Shown one piece after another: positions 21,834 through 32,867 of a DNA stretch of 64,000 nucleotides. The position numbers and the translations under genes were made by a program. Location: contig FJOG01000001.1 in NCBI GenBank assembly GCA_900073065.1, positions 3,818,455 to 3,882,454 on the forward strand, written 5' to 3'. The notes under the pieces are model-generated. The model ran no database searches. It was not told the origin of the DNA and saw only the letters and a list, made by a program, of their open reading frames with translations. Position 1 is the stretch's first letter; every line of letters begins with the position of its first letter. The stretch is from Phialocephala subalpina. Lineage: Eukaryota > Ascomycota > Leotiomycetes > Helotiales > Mollisiaceae.

Positions 21834-24800
21834 ATGGATGGCGGTATCAACGGAGACCAGAACTTTTACTCTAGGCGGCCCACCTCGTATTCTCCCGAAC
21901 ATCAACAGCCTCATCGATACGAACCCCCTCCGCTGCCCGACTTCGAAGCTCGATCCCCCCAATTACCCCCCAAAGTGTCCTACCTCACGAGCCACAATCT
22001 GCAAGCGGTCCAGGGAAATACAAATGGGTATGCGGCAGCAGGACTGAGTAATGGAGGAGATCCGGACGAATACTACCGTGGAGTACATCACGCTGGAACT
22101 AGCTATTCTGATATTTCGACATTAGGCATGGCTGCCACAGCATCCGAGTCCCGGCCTCTGCAATCATCATTAAGATCGAATGGAAATGGCACTACACCGA
22201 AACATCCTTCTTTGGCACAAGCAAGGAATCTCAAGCCGTCGACATATCGATCCGCCTCTTCACCGCTTGAAGACCGACCAGGACTTAACAATGCAAAGTC
22301 GACTTCCGCCCTCAACGGTTACACACGTACACCCAGTGTCAGTGTCAAAGACCTCAAGAATCGATTCGATCATCTAACAGGGCAACAATCACCGCCAGCT
22401 GCCCGAAAGGCTTCTCCGAGAGTTAATACTAGTGCCGCTGCTCCGGCATATCTGCGAGATCGAGGAGGATACCAGGCACGAAATGCGAACTCCTCCACGG
22501 CAGGCACATCGAGGGCTGGATCAGTGACGAGGGATGCCGGAAAGCAGAAATCTCCTACATCATCGAGGACAACTCAACGTACTCGATTTGCGGCAGAGGA
22601 TCAGGCATCAAACAATACCCTCTCAGGAACTGCACGAATACCTAGGCCTCGAAATGGAGTTTCGGGCATTAATTCGCAAGCTTCAAAGTCTATGAGCAAC
22701 CTTTCTCCCACCTCCCCAACTGCTCCGCAGACACAAACAAGCAGACCTCTGTTTGGCGAAATCCTACCTAACGAACAGGGAACATCAAGTATAGGCTATG
22801 GTATTCCTGGCATTCGTGCCGCAACTCGCAGAACATCTGACTCCAGTTTACATCCCAGCTGGCAGCAGCACTCACGAAGCAAATCCAACGAGATTTCACC
22901 AACTTCTCCGGATGCTTGGTACAAGGGCCAGACCGATTTGGACAATATTGACCCAAACAAACCTCGACCTCGGTCACATAATCGTAATCATAGCGACTTC
23001 CCAGATTCGAAAGTCAATACTATGAATGGTGTCACTCCATCGTTTCAGACTTCAAACTCGCCCGCCTCCGCAGCACAAGCTCCATCTCGACTCCCTATAC
23101 CAGCAGCGAAAAGACAGAGCGTCTCCTCAAATTCTTCGATACCATCCACCCGGTCTAATTCGCCCTTTGCTTCAAACGGTATCGCGAACGCAAAGCTACG
23201 CAAGCCCGAGCAACGACCTTGGAGCCCGGCAGGCCGTGCGAACACGCCCACCTCCCGCGCAAAGACCCCAACAACACGTCACTCTTCTCGAGGCAAGACC
23301 AGGACCCCCGAAAAATCTACATCAAACAATGCCAGTCTCAAGGCTCACATTGTCGCCCCGCCACCCAAAACGTCCCCACCTCTGCGAAGCTCACGGCCCA
23401 GGCAGCCTGTATCTTCCGCAACTACTGCGAATGCGCGATTGAAGACTGCGGAGAGGTCTAATTCCCCACAGCAAGTCAGAACTGGCATGAAAGTTACTCG
23501 AAATAATGGGGAGGGCTATGCAGCGCGGGAGCGAAAAATATCTGATGTACCCCTCACGGCTGTGGATTTCGCTGCGCGGAGACAGCAGATTAAAAGGGCA
23601 TACACGAAGTCGATTCACGAGAGCGAACAGAAGGAGATCCGCGCAGCAAATTTAAGGCGATTGAGCGAACGACATCAGGCGAAGGCTTCGATAGCATCCC
23701 AAGAATCCCAGGAGCCCCAAGTTGTCGCCCATGATGTCGAAAAGGATGACGAGCCTGTTCTCGCAGAAGCACAACCGATACTCGAAGCACCAGTCGAGAC
23801 CAAACCTTCGCCACAACCTCTGCAGATTTCTACATCATTCCCCAGGCCAGAGAGGCAGAGTGTTATAGCACACCGGATCGATGTAGACCAAGACTCTCCA
23901 ACACTTGGGATGCCTGGCAGCTTCATCGAGGATGACGAGCCTCCGTCGGCCATTTCGAATGCAACAGGGACCACCGAGATTGAGAACGAACCCCAGACGG
24001 AAGCCCCGCGATTGAGTCGATTGCCATCGAAGCCTGATGGTTTCTCTAGCCGCGTTTCGTATGCGGAGGACCTGATGAGTCCGGAACAAGCATTCTTTGG
24101 TATGCAGAATATGAGCTCGCCTGATGATGAATCGATTCGGATAATGCTTGATGCGACACCTGTGGAGGAACCACCGCACGAATCGACTCCTACAAACGAT
24201 GTTTTCGCACGAGATCCCTCACCTCCCGGTGCATACCAGCAATCCCCAGAAGTTGCAGAAGACCAGCCTGTGTTTGCTTCCACTGTTACAGTAGCGAGCC
24301 CCCAGGAATCTGCACCTGTTCATTCGGAACCGAGCTCGCCTCTGGAGTCTTGTGATGAGCAGACTTCGGGCAACGAGGAGAGCCCAATCGTATCGGAGGA
24401 GCCAGCGTATGAAGAGCACCGTGCACCATCTCGGGCCCCTCCTGAGATCTCGTTTCCTGATGAGATCAACTATCATGAGTCTGAGGAGACTGCGACCAGG
24501 TTACAGCTTCCCATGTTACGCACAGCTTTGGCATCATCTGTCATGATAAGTGGGTTAAGCCAAGACTATCTCAACACACCTATCACTGATATTGAGTACG
24601 AGAGCTCGGACGGTGGACTTGCAGCACATAGTGGAGGTGATAGCGAGCACTACGATCGCGAGTACTTGGACAGTCCTCGAGATGACCAGGCTTCAACTCA
24701 CGACTACCGCACGAGTCATCAATCTGCTTGGACAGACTACTCCGTTGGAACAAATGATGAGTACTCGGAACGAGAAGATAGCTCCCGACCTGTCACTACA

Positions 24801-27704
24801 TACGAGCTGCAACCCGAACCCGAACCTGAACCTGAGCAAAAGCCACCACCACCACCGAAGGAGCTATCGCCTGTTGTTCCTCCCAAACCTGAAGGCTACA
24901 GCCCACTGCCATCTCCCCGCTTCGCCCCTCAATCATCACAGCTCCCCATTCGGCATCAACTTCCTCCTTTGTCGACTGGAGAAGGCCTTGGCCTTGGATT
25001 TTCTGATCAGTCACAGGATTTCGGTACAGCTACGATCCCCCTCTGGCCAGCCTATTCTCCCCCTCCAGTACCACCGCAAGATGAAGCACCCGCACCCCCG
25101 AGTCGGACACCTCCCCCACCGACTGTGTCGAGTATGCGACCAGAATCTAGCTTGTACCAGTCTAGTCAGTATGAAACTGGTCGGCACCCGGAATCAAGGC
25201 GTGCTAGTGACGATCTATATTCCCCTCGGGGCTCTCTGTCAACGCCCAGATCCAGTACTCAGATTTCGTTCGATGATGCAGCCAATGAAGCAAAATCGAA
25301 GAATGTGCCGGAGTCATCGCTGGAGACCGAAGAGGAAAGGCAAGCCGCTGAAAAGACAAGAAAGCGCTTGTATCAGAGGAAGATGGTCATTAAGGAGCTG
25401 ATTGAAACAGAGTCGGTATATTTGAAGGATATGAATGTTGTTGAGGAGATTTACAAAGGCACTGCGGAGGCTTGTCCCAAACTCGATCACACTGATGTTA
25501 AAACAATTTTCCGAAATACCGCCGACATCATCTCCTTCTCGACGAAGTTCTTGGAAGAACTCAAAGCTGGGGCATCGAGCATCTACTCTCCGCGTTCACG
25601 TGCAAGACAAAGCAAGGCCGTCTCTGCAGCGGCTGTTTCATCTTCAGCATCGCCAACGTCTACAGACAGATTCTCTGTTGCTGCAACCCTGACCACGGAT
25701 GAGACTGATGAGGAGAAGGACAGGAAGACATTCATTGGTGCCAACTTCAGCAAGCATTTGAAAAAGATGCAGCAGATCTACACCGACTACCTGAAGCACA
25801 GCGAAATTGCTAGTTCTCGCCTGGCCGTACTGCAGCAAGATGCCGCAGTTCAAGTCTGGTTGAGTGAATGCAATCTCGTCGCCAAGGACCTCACCAAAGC
25901 ATGGGATCTCGATGCGCTATTGGTAAAACCTGTTCAACGCATCACTCGCTACCAGCTTCTCCTCAAGGAACTCGCAGAGAGTACTCTTCTTGATCACCCC
26001 GACTACAGAGCTTTGTGCACAGCACGAGAAGAGCTATCGGTTTTGCTGCAAGGTATCGACGAGATGAAGAAGCGCATTCACATGGTCGGTCAAATTGTCG
26101 GGCGAAAGCGCAAAGAGTCAGATGTTCGATCCAATCTTGCCAAGGCATTTGGTAGAAGGGCAGAAAAGCTCCAGTCAAGTGCAAATCGGCCTCCAGAAGA
26201 CGAAGAGTATCAGAAGATGCACAACACATTTGGTGTGGAATTCTTGCGGCTCCAAGTTGTCCTCCGAGATGTTGAGGATTATGCTCGTCACCAAAGGGAA
26301 TATGTCAGCAAGACTCTGCAGTACTTCTCATCTATGGAATTGATCATGCGGATGCAGCAATCCAGCAAGCCGGAAATTGAAAGCAAGTGGGTTCGCTTCA
26401 ACTTGTCCATGCGAGACATGGGGACCATTGCTATTGATGATCATGTTGGCGCCATTCAGAGGGAGGTCATTGAACCTCTGGAGAAAGTCATCACGATGTA
26501 CACCCAACCTGGGCTTGCAATGAAGAAACGCAACAAGCGCCGTCTTGATTATGAGAAATCACTCAACTACAAGTCGTCAGGCAAGAAGATTGACGACAAG
26601 TTGGCCGAGCAGGTCGCGCAATATGAGGCCTTGAACGAAACCTTGAAGATCGAGCTGCCGAAACTCTCGGCCCTGACCAAGACTCTTGGCCGTCTTTGTC
26701 AGATTCGTCTTCTCTTTCTCAAGACCGAATGGTATGGCATTTGGCAGATGAAGTTGAGCGGAGCTCTCGAGGCCAATCAGTTTCCGAACGACGTCAGTGA
26801 TATTCTGGATCATTTCCACCGAGACTTCCCCTACACTGATACGTCATTGAAGGAGCTGGGGATTATCAATGGCTCATTTGGCAATGGTGGGACGACTCGA
26901 GGTTCTCAATCAACTCAAGATGATGAATCGCAAAGAAAAGCCCGCCCTTCCAACCTTTCAAGCCGGTCTCGCGGGTTGTCTATCAATAGCGACAAGTCTC
27001 CAAGCCTTCCAACTCCCGAATTTGCCAAGCGACACAGCGGGCAGTTCACATTCTCTCCGATCTTGTCGAATGGTCCTGGTCTTCCTCAACCTCAATTCGC
27101 CTACTCGAACATGCCATACTCGACAGGCCATTCTCGAGCAGGCTCTGGATCCCCTGCTACTCCAGATACCGCCTCAAGCTCGCGTCCTCACCATACACCT
27201 CTAGGAAGACCCAGCACATCACGAAGTCACACTTCTGATACTGGGATGACCAGAGGCAATAGTGACTACAACACTCCCCATCGACGAGAATCTGGCTCAA
27301 CATACAATTCCCATTACGAAGGCGGGCCGCCAAATGCCAGACCATATTCAGGGTTGTTCCATTCTGCGATGCCAATGGAGGATGAGAGCCAGAGATCATC
27401 GAGAGCATCATCTCGCGATCGAAATATGTCTGGTGGCTACAATGTTTTGTATCTTGCTGCGAGCTTGTTCGAATTCAATATCAGTGCCACGAAGTCTGAG
27501 GCTGGGTACCCGTACTTGACGTATCAAGCTGGTGAAGTATGTTACTCCCTTCCACCATTTCTCAATCTCGTGCTAACCACTCTGCAGATCTTCGATGTTA
27601 TCGGAGAAAAAGGCGAGCTGTGGCTTGCAAAGAACCAAGACGACCCCTCCGACGAAGTTGGCTGGATCTGGTCCAAACATTTTGCGCGCCTCGCTGCCGA
27701 CTAA
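21834..27704 (+). CDS. DH-BAR-SH3 Rho guanine nucleotide exchange factor
   Basis: Two exons, 21834-27536 and 27588-27704; the 51 bp intron is a multiple of three and would otherwise read through. The product is 1939 residues. The first 1150 residues are Ser/Pro-rich and probably disordered, with many proline clusters (PPPPP near 24845). A Dbl-homology domain spans about 1180-1415 (RKMVIKELIETESVYLKDM; LLVKPVQRITRYQLLLKEL). It is followed directly by a BAR-like helical domain (about 1457-1680; HRDF at its end) in place of the usual PH domain, as in animal Tuba/DNMBP and fission yeast Gef1. An SH3 domain split by the intron ends the protein (LYLAASLFEF ... GELWLAKN ... GWIW). Likely a Cdc42-directed exchange factor at sites of polarised growth or septation; the specific GTPase is inference. 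Confidence 0.9.
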   Translation: MDGGINGDQNFYSRRPTSYSPEHQQPHRYEPPPLPDFEARSPQLPPKVSYLTSHNLQAVQGNTNGYAAAGLSNGGDPDEYYRGVHHAGTSYSDISTLGMAATASESRPLQSSLRSNGNGTTPKHPSLAQARNLKPSTYRSASSPLEDRPGLNNAKSTSALNGYTRTPSVSVKDLKNRFDHLTGQQSPPAARKASPRVNTSAAAPAYLRDRGGYQARNANSSTAGTSRAGSVTRDAGKQKSPTSSRTTQRTRFAAEDQASNNTLSGTARIPRPRNGVSGINSQASKSMSNLSPTSPTAPQTQTSRPLFGEILPNEQGTSSIGYGIPGIRAATRRTSDSSLHPSWQQHSRSKSNEISPTSPDAWYKGQTDLDNIDPNKPRPRSHNRNHSDFPDSKVNTMNGVTPSFQTSNSPASAAQAPSRLPIPAAKRQSVSSNSSIPSTRSNSPFASNGIANAKLRKPEQRPWSPAGRANTPTSRAKTPTTRHSSRGKTRTPEKSTSNNASLKAHIVAPPPKTSPPLRSSRPRQPVSSATTANARLKTAERSNSPQQVRTGMKVTRNNGEGYAARERKISDVPLTAVDFAARRQQIKRAYTKSIHESEQKEIRAANLRRLSERHQAKASIASQESQEPQVVAHDVEKDDEPVLAEAQPILEAPVETKPSPQPLQISTSFPRPERQSVIAHRIDVDQDSPTLGMPGSFIEDDEPPSAISNATGTTEIENEPQTEAPRLSRLPSKPDGFSSRVSYAEDLMSPEQAFFGMQNMSSPDDESIRIMLDATPVEEPPHESTPTNDVFARDPSPPGAYQQSPEVAEDQPVFASTVTVASPQESAPVHSEPSSPLESCDEQTSGNEESPIVSEEPAYEEHRAPSRAPPEISFPDEINYHESEETATRLQLPMLRTALASSVMISGLSQDYLNTPITDIEYESSDGGLAAHSGGDSEHYDREYLDSPRDDQASTHDYRTSHQSAWTDYSVGTNDEYSEREDSSRPVTTYELQPEPEPEPEQKPPPPPKELSPVVPPKPEGYSPLPSPRFAPQSSQLPIRHQLPPLSTGEGLGLGFSDQSQDFGTATIPLWPAYSPPPVPPQDEAPAPPSRTPPPPTVSSMRPESSLYQSSQYETGRHPESRRASDDLYSPRGSLSTPRSSTQISFDDAANEAKSKNVPESSLETEEERQAAEKTRKRLYQRKMVIKELIETESVYLKDMNVVEEIYKGTAEACPKLDHTDVKTIFRNTADIISFSTKFLEELKAGASSIYSPRSRARQSKAVSAAAVSSSASPTSTDRFSVAATLTTDETDEEKDRKTFIGANFSKHLKKMQQIYTDYLKHSEIASSRLAVLQQDAAVQVWLSECNLVAKDLTKAWDLDALLVKPVQRITRYQLLLKELAESTLLDHPDYRALCTAREELSVLLQGIDEMKKRIHMVGQIVGRKRKESDVRSNLAKAFGRRAEKLQSSANRPPEDEEYQKMHNTFGVEFLRLQVVLRDVEDYARHQREYVSKTLQYFSSMELIMRMQQSSKPEIESKWVRFNLSMRDMGTIAIDDHVGAIQREVIEPLEKVITMYTQPGLAMKKRNKRRLDYEKSLNYKSSGKKIDDKLAEQVAQYEALNETLKIELPKLSALTKTLGRLCQIRLLFLKTEWYGIWQMKLSGALEANQFPNDVSDILDHFHRDFPYTDTSLKELGIINGSFGNGGTTRGSQSTQDDESQRKARPSNLSSRSRGLSINSDKSPSLPTPEFAKRHSGQFTFSPILSNGPGLPQPQFAYSNMPYSTGHSRAGSGSPATPDTASSSRPHHTPLGRPSTSRSHTSDTGMTRGNSDYNTPHRRESGSTYNSHYEGGPPNARPYSGLFHSAMPMEDESQRSSRASSRDRNMSGGYNVLYLAASLFEFNISATKSEAGYPYLTYQAGEVCYSLPPFLNLVLTTLQIFDVIGEKGELWLAKNQDDPSDEVGWIWSKHFARLAAD

Positions 27705-28402
27705 AAGTCCCATATATGTGCTCTTCTGTAATAATGGCGTTTCGAAAAATTACGGATATGATTTCGAAAGGCGGAGTTAGTAATAGGGCATGTCATCGGA
27801 TGATGACGCGGTCTGGATGATACAGCACATGGAACGGGGAAAGAAGGCAGGGCGTTTTGTGGAGTTTTCATTTCTTGTTTTCAGCCATCAAGCAGGTGCT
27901 TGATGAGCGTTTTCAGCTACGGACGGCATTTGAGAGGTTTCGTCTGTTACTTCGACTGGTACTTTCTGTTCTTATTCTTCGGCATTTATTTGTCTGTGTA
28001 CCACATTTGGGGCGTGAAGGGGGGAAAGTGATGAGCAATGAAGGGTTGTATTTACAGAGACGATGGGATGATGGATCTTCTTTCTCGGCAAGAGAAGGGC
28101 AGTTCGAGGTGGTAATTTTTCGGCCACCGAGATGAACATTATGTGGGAGTTGGACAGTGCTGAGCTGTTGTGAATGCTGATACATGCATGGATGCGGGTA
28201 GAGCAATGATGGAGATCAAGAGAAAATCTTCAAAAATATCAAGCTTCTCCTTGCCATGGATGTGATCGTGACCAACTTTGTGTTTTGTTTTCCTTGCCGC
28301 GTCAAAACACAATTTTCATCGTCGAACAAGACAACATGGCAAGCGTCGTACTCCAAAGTCCCAGAAAATCCCGACTTTTCACTTCTTGCACTATAACCTT
28401 TC
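27705..28402. other. Intergenic, convergent gene ends
   Basis: 3' flanks of the exchange factor (plus) and the amidohydrolase (minus). No gene recognised. Confidence 0.5.
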
Positions 28403-29731
28403 TTACTCGATCTTTGGCTCCTCTGGCAGCGCATCCTGGGGAAGTTTCGACCATCTGCTATGAAATATCCTCCCGTCCTTTATGACTGCCAGCATATGCG
28501 TCTCAGGCTTGTCGAAGATGGAGATATCATGCAGAGGGTTCTCGTTCAGAATCAACAAGTCGGCTGCGAACCCCTCCTTGACCTGGCCCAAGAAATCACT
28601 CAACCCTGCCCTCCTTGCTGGATTGATCGTTGCGCTTTGAAGGACCGCTTTTTTGCTCAAGACCTGTGCTCGCAAGGCGAACTCTTTGGTCTGAACAACC
28701 CCCATGGGACCGAGAAGATCAGTGCCGAAACAGATCGTCACTCCTGCATCAGATGCGATCTGAAGAGACCGCAACCCGAGCTTTAACACTTGCTCATTCT
28801 TGGTCTCAGACTCGATTGGCAAGAATCCAGGAAATTCAGGAGAGGCCATCGCTGAGTATGTGATGAGTGTAGGAGTGAGGAACACGTCTCTTTCGGCCAT
28901 GTACCTCGCCGTTTCGGCATCGATAAAGTTCCCATGCTCGATGCCGCTCACACCATTGTCGACCGCATGTCGTATCGACCTCGGTGTGTATGCATGAGCT
29001 GTCACATACGTGTTGGCATTCCTCGCAACCTCGGTGATGGCTCTCACTTCCTCTCCTGTGAACTGCACATTCTCAAGCTTATCAGTCGGACTCGCAACCC
29101 CACCTCCAGACATGATCTTGATGAAATCTGCACCAGTCCTCAACTCTTCTCTTGCAGCTTTGATGCAAGCTGGTACACCATCACATACCCATCCTAGCGC
29201 AACCGGTCCGCAACACTCGGAATGATTATGTGGACCGCGAGAATCTCCATGTCCTCCTGTTTGCGAGAGCGCATGGCCAGCAATGAAAAGTCGAGGTCCT
29301 TGGATCACGCCGTCCTCGATCGCTTGCTTCAACGCCAAAGTCGCACCACCACAATCCCGTACACTGGTAAATCCTCGACGAAGCATCTGTTGACATACGA
29401 ATGGCTGCCTGCTCATCACAACCTCGTTATCCAATTGGTACATTCCTCCTAGCGTTCCCTCACCTGGGACAGCCCAGAGATGGACGTGATTGTCGAAGAG
29501 GCCGGGACATAGATATTTTCCTTTCAAGTCGATGGTGGTTTCATTCGAGGATTGAATGATGTAGTATTCATCTTCTGTTATGGAGACGGATTGGATGATT
29601 CCACCTGAGATTTTGACGGTCCGATTGGGGAGGATGGTGCCGTTGACCGTGTCGACGAGGCGAGCATTTTTGAAGACGTATGTCCTTTGTGGTCCGGGCT
29701 TCCAGGGCTTGATGAGGCGTTCTGAAGTCAT
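28403..29731 (-). CDS. Amidohydrolase-superfamily metal-dependent hydrolase
   Basis: A single exon of 442 residues. Metal-binding features of the superfamily are visible: HxH in LFDNHVHLW after the first beta strands, later histidines in TAHAY and IEHGNF, and the Asp of CFGTDLLG. The N-terminal KNARLVDTVNGTILPNRTV and the C-terminal KEGFAADLLILNENPL form the composite beta-sandwich seen in imidazolonepropionase- and prolidase-like amidohydrolases. It should hydrolyse a C-N or ester bond in a small cyclic or peptide-like substrate; the substrate cannot be told. No signal peptide. No cluster context. Confidence 0.87.
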   Translation of the reverse strand: MTSERLIKPWKPGPQRTYVFKNARLVDTVNGTILPNRTVKISGGIIQSVSITEDEYYIIQSSNETTIDLKGKYLCPGLFDNHVHLWAVPGEGTLGGMYQLDNEVVMSRQPFVCQQMLRRGFTSVRDCGGATLALKQAIEDGVIQGPRLFIAGHALSQTGGHGDSRGPHNHSECCGPVALGWVCDGVPACIKAAREELRTGADFIKIMSGGGVASPTDKLENVQFTGEEVRAITEVARNANTYVTAHAYTPRSIRHAVDNGVSGIEHGNFIDAETARYMAERDVFLTPTLITYSAMASPEFPGFLPIESETKNEQVLKLGLRSLQIASDAGVTICFGTDLLGPMGVVQTKEFALRAQVLSKKAVLQSATINPARRAGLSDFLGQVKEGFAADLLILNENPLHDISIFDKPETHMLAVIKDGRIFHSRWSKLPQDALPEEPKIE

Positions 29732-30787
29732 GTTGGAGTGATGGGATATGTTTGAGAGTCACGTTGAACTTTGTTGAATGGATGTCAGAAGCGAGCCTCA
29801 AACGGTGGGGGAACGTCAACGAAGTCCGGATGGGGTAAGTGCTCATTGGTTCCCCACCCGAGGAAAGCGCCACGGCCAATTCGGGATCGACGTCAAGATA
29901 AGCCACGGAAAACCCCCTCTTCTCCTTCGTAACAATCCATTTGATCGCACTCTCCATCAGAGAAAAAAAAGTGCTGATTTGTGCACGGGCGCAAAACCGA
30001 CAAAACCTCAAAATTATCAACACCTAATTGATTATTCTTTTAAGAATACTCAATGCGCATATACTGTCAAGATTGCCTTAGAATTAGAGCGTGGGAAGTC
30101 GAGAAAAGAGGTGTTAAGTACTTTGAGATTTTGGTGTTCTCACGTACCAAAATCGGCAAGTTTTTTCTCCCATGGAGAGATCGCACTCACGCAGGCAATC
30201 TGAGTTCGACCATGGTCTTTATGACATGCTTGGCTCAGATAAGCTGCAATGATCGTCTGATGATGATGCATTTTGGTGACTGCCGGAATATTAACATTTC
30301 CCAGATCGGCTTCAGCCCAGGTCTGTGCACCCTATTTCCGACCCTATTCCTGCAAGTGGACGGTCGAAAGGGGCTTTTGAAAGAACACACGGCACCAAAA
30401 GACGAATACGCGGCCTCCTGATTATGTCCCGAGTCATGAAATGAAGTACGATTGGTGCTTTTCCCGCACCAGGAACTTGAATCCTTGAATTGAGGTGCCA
30501 GATTGGATGGAGATGGGAAAGAACTTTTGCGGGGAAGAAACTCGGATCGGCTACTCCTCCCCATTTGTCTCGGCAAGGTGCTCTAATCATCCAATATCCG
30601 TGCGAGAGTCTGTCTTCTCTATTGAAAGGCGGCTGGAGTCGTTGGTGGCGGCGCCCTTTCATCAAAAAGGGGCTTCTCAAACATGCCTTTTAGCTACAAA
30701 ACTAATGCATCGGCAAATGTGCGGACGTTATGAAAGGTAGACGCCTTCACGAAATTTTAATCCTTTAGGATTCAATCGCTCCAAAGC
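29732..30787. other. Intergenic, divergent promoters
   Basis: About 1.05 kb between the amidohydrolase start (minus) and the rhodopsin-fold gene start (plus). Short frames show no family resemblance. Contains AT-rich runs near 30000-30060. Confidence 0.45.
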
Positions 30788-32212
30788 ATGTCTTCCGTAT
30801 CGCGAGGCTCGACAGCTATTATTTCCAGCGTTGTCTTTACGTCATTGGCAGCATGCCTTGTTCTAGCACGACTTATCGCAAGGCTTACTATCTTAAAGGT
30901 TGCAGGTCGTGATGAATTGGCAATTACAATATCACTGGTGAGTCGCGACCAGACATTTACTCTAGATGTGCTCCACTCCCCTTGCGCCCAGGGGCGAGGC
31001 GTCTTCATGTCTGGTAAGTTTTAACTTCGTGGAGAGAAAGACTGATTTATTACTAGCTTTCCTCAATTGGGTTCACGATTTTGGTCTGTGAACGTAAGAT
31101 TCCCGACCTCTGGGGCTCGGAACTTGTCGATTGATCCATTTATCTAGAGGTGAAGTGCGGGTTAGGAAAGCATACCTCAACAGTTAGTCTGTATGATCTT
31201 GAGCAGGTACGGAGGGTAAGCATATAACCTTCAACAGGAATTTCGAAGAGAGTCTAATATAAATCAGTACCTGTGGGGGAGTATCCTCTGTTACAACATT
31301 TCCCTTACCTTGACAAAGATTTCCATCGTCTTGCAATACTTGCGCGTCTTTGTTGGGCCACGGATTCGTTATGCTTGTTGGTCTACAATCGGGTTTATTA
31401 TAATCTACGGCATTTGGACGATCGTTAGCGCCATCTTCACCTGTGTACCGGTCGCGGCATTCTGGGACATGAATATTCATGGCCGTTGTATCCCCCATAA
31501 GTTCTTATGGTTCTTCAACGCTGCGGTGAATATTGTTACAGATCTGACCATTCTCATTCTTCCGATGCCGGTGCTTTCTACTCTAAGATTACCTCTCAAA
31601 CAGAAGGTTGGATTGATGCTTATCTTCGCCTTGGGTGGATTGTAGGTCCTTTGGTCGCGTCTCTATGATATGAAGCTGTACTGATTTCTTCTACAGCGTT
31701 TGTCTTGTGAGCATTCTGCGGCTTCATAGCCTGTACATTGTATCGATATCCGAGGACACCACCTGTAAGGCTAAGTCTTAAATCCTAGGGCAAGTATCTT
31801 ATTTACTGGGAACTTAGGGGCCAATACCGAAGCGGCAATCTGGTCAAGCATCGAAATCAACACCGGCATAGTTTGCGCATCGCTCCCTACAATAAAACCT
31901 GTCATCTCATGGATCTTCCCGCGCTTGCTTTCTTCCAACAGGACCGCCCAACCTACGTTCATCACTAACGGTAGCCACTCACAAAATCAATTTGGGCGAA
32001 CCCCTGTTGAACTCGTAGACTTTGGGACAACTCCCAAAACTATTTCGAAGGTGGAGGTGTCTGATAACAGTGACAGTGTAACCAGGGATGGAAGTCTGCA
32101 AGGAAGGCGCCTTGCAGATGATGATAGCAAAGGTATCTTGATTACGACATCTGTAGCGCAAGATGTGGAAAGTAAGAGTGAGATGGGGAGTGAGAAGGAC
32201 TTAGTCTACTAG
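30788..32212 (+). CDS. Rhodopsin-fold (PTH11-like) integral membrane protein
   Basis: Six exons: 30788-30937, 31057-31093, 31148-31206, 31268-31641, 31697-31764, 31818-32212; 1083 bp, 360 residues. Typical features of the fungal rhodopsin-domain family are present: VKCGLGKHT, SLTLTKISIVLQYLRVF, IPVAAFWD-like VPVAAFWD, NIVTDLTILILPMPVL, LGGFVCLVSILRLHSLY, and WSSIEINTGIVCASLPTIKP. About seven hydrophobic segments precede a Ser/Asp-rich cytoplasmic tail. Members are orphan surface receptors or are found in secondary-metabolite clusters; ligand unknown. The first transmembrane exon is shorter than in many relatives, and the first intron (119 bp) is the least certain junction. Confidence 0.82.
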
Positions 32213-32867
32213 GTGTGAGCTGCTGGTATTTTGGGGAGGCATTTTGAACTTTTCGAGAAGCATGTGATCCTCTTGATCCGTGCGAAGCCTCTATTTTATA
32301 GGCCTTCTCCATAACCTTCTTCTCTCCTGAGAGTGTTCTTCTTGAGTATACAATTGTTGCTACATGCGATTGTGCATCCGGATTCCCTGCCGCAGTATCA
32401 ACCCTGTAAACGTCCTTCAACCCCACACTCCCTCCCCATCTCCGGCACATCTGTCAAGGCAAGCTAATCCACCGCTCCATCCTCAACTCTCTCCGACGCC
32501 GTAAAGCCCACGCTAGCATTGGCAGGTGCTTTAATATCCCCCACATTCTTACAGAATAATTTCTCGTCTACAGTATTCAAATAGGAAATCGGTGTTCCAC
32601 TAGAAGCGAAGAAATGGAATCCTAATATCGGGAAGGAGCAAAAGCCCGGGATGCTCAAAGGCGTGTTTGGAACCAAGCCATTGGCGACAACAGAGTACTT
32701 CGGGCTCCTGGTAGGAAGGTAGGATGTTGTGCAAGACAGGAATAACTTGATTAGTTGGATGCATCATCATACTATGCTTGCGCCTACTTAAGACCACTTT
32801 CTGACAAATACAACACGTATTTGGAATAGAAGCATGCCTGATATATAGATTTCAGGGTCCTTGACAA
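32213..32867. other. Intergenic, convergent gene ends
   Basis: 3' flanks of the rhodopsin-fold gene and the permease. A 70-codon minus-strand frame at 32464-32676 has unremarkable composition and no recognised family; it could be a remnant of an older gene. Confidence 0.4.
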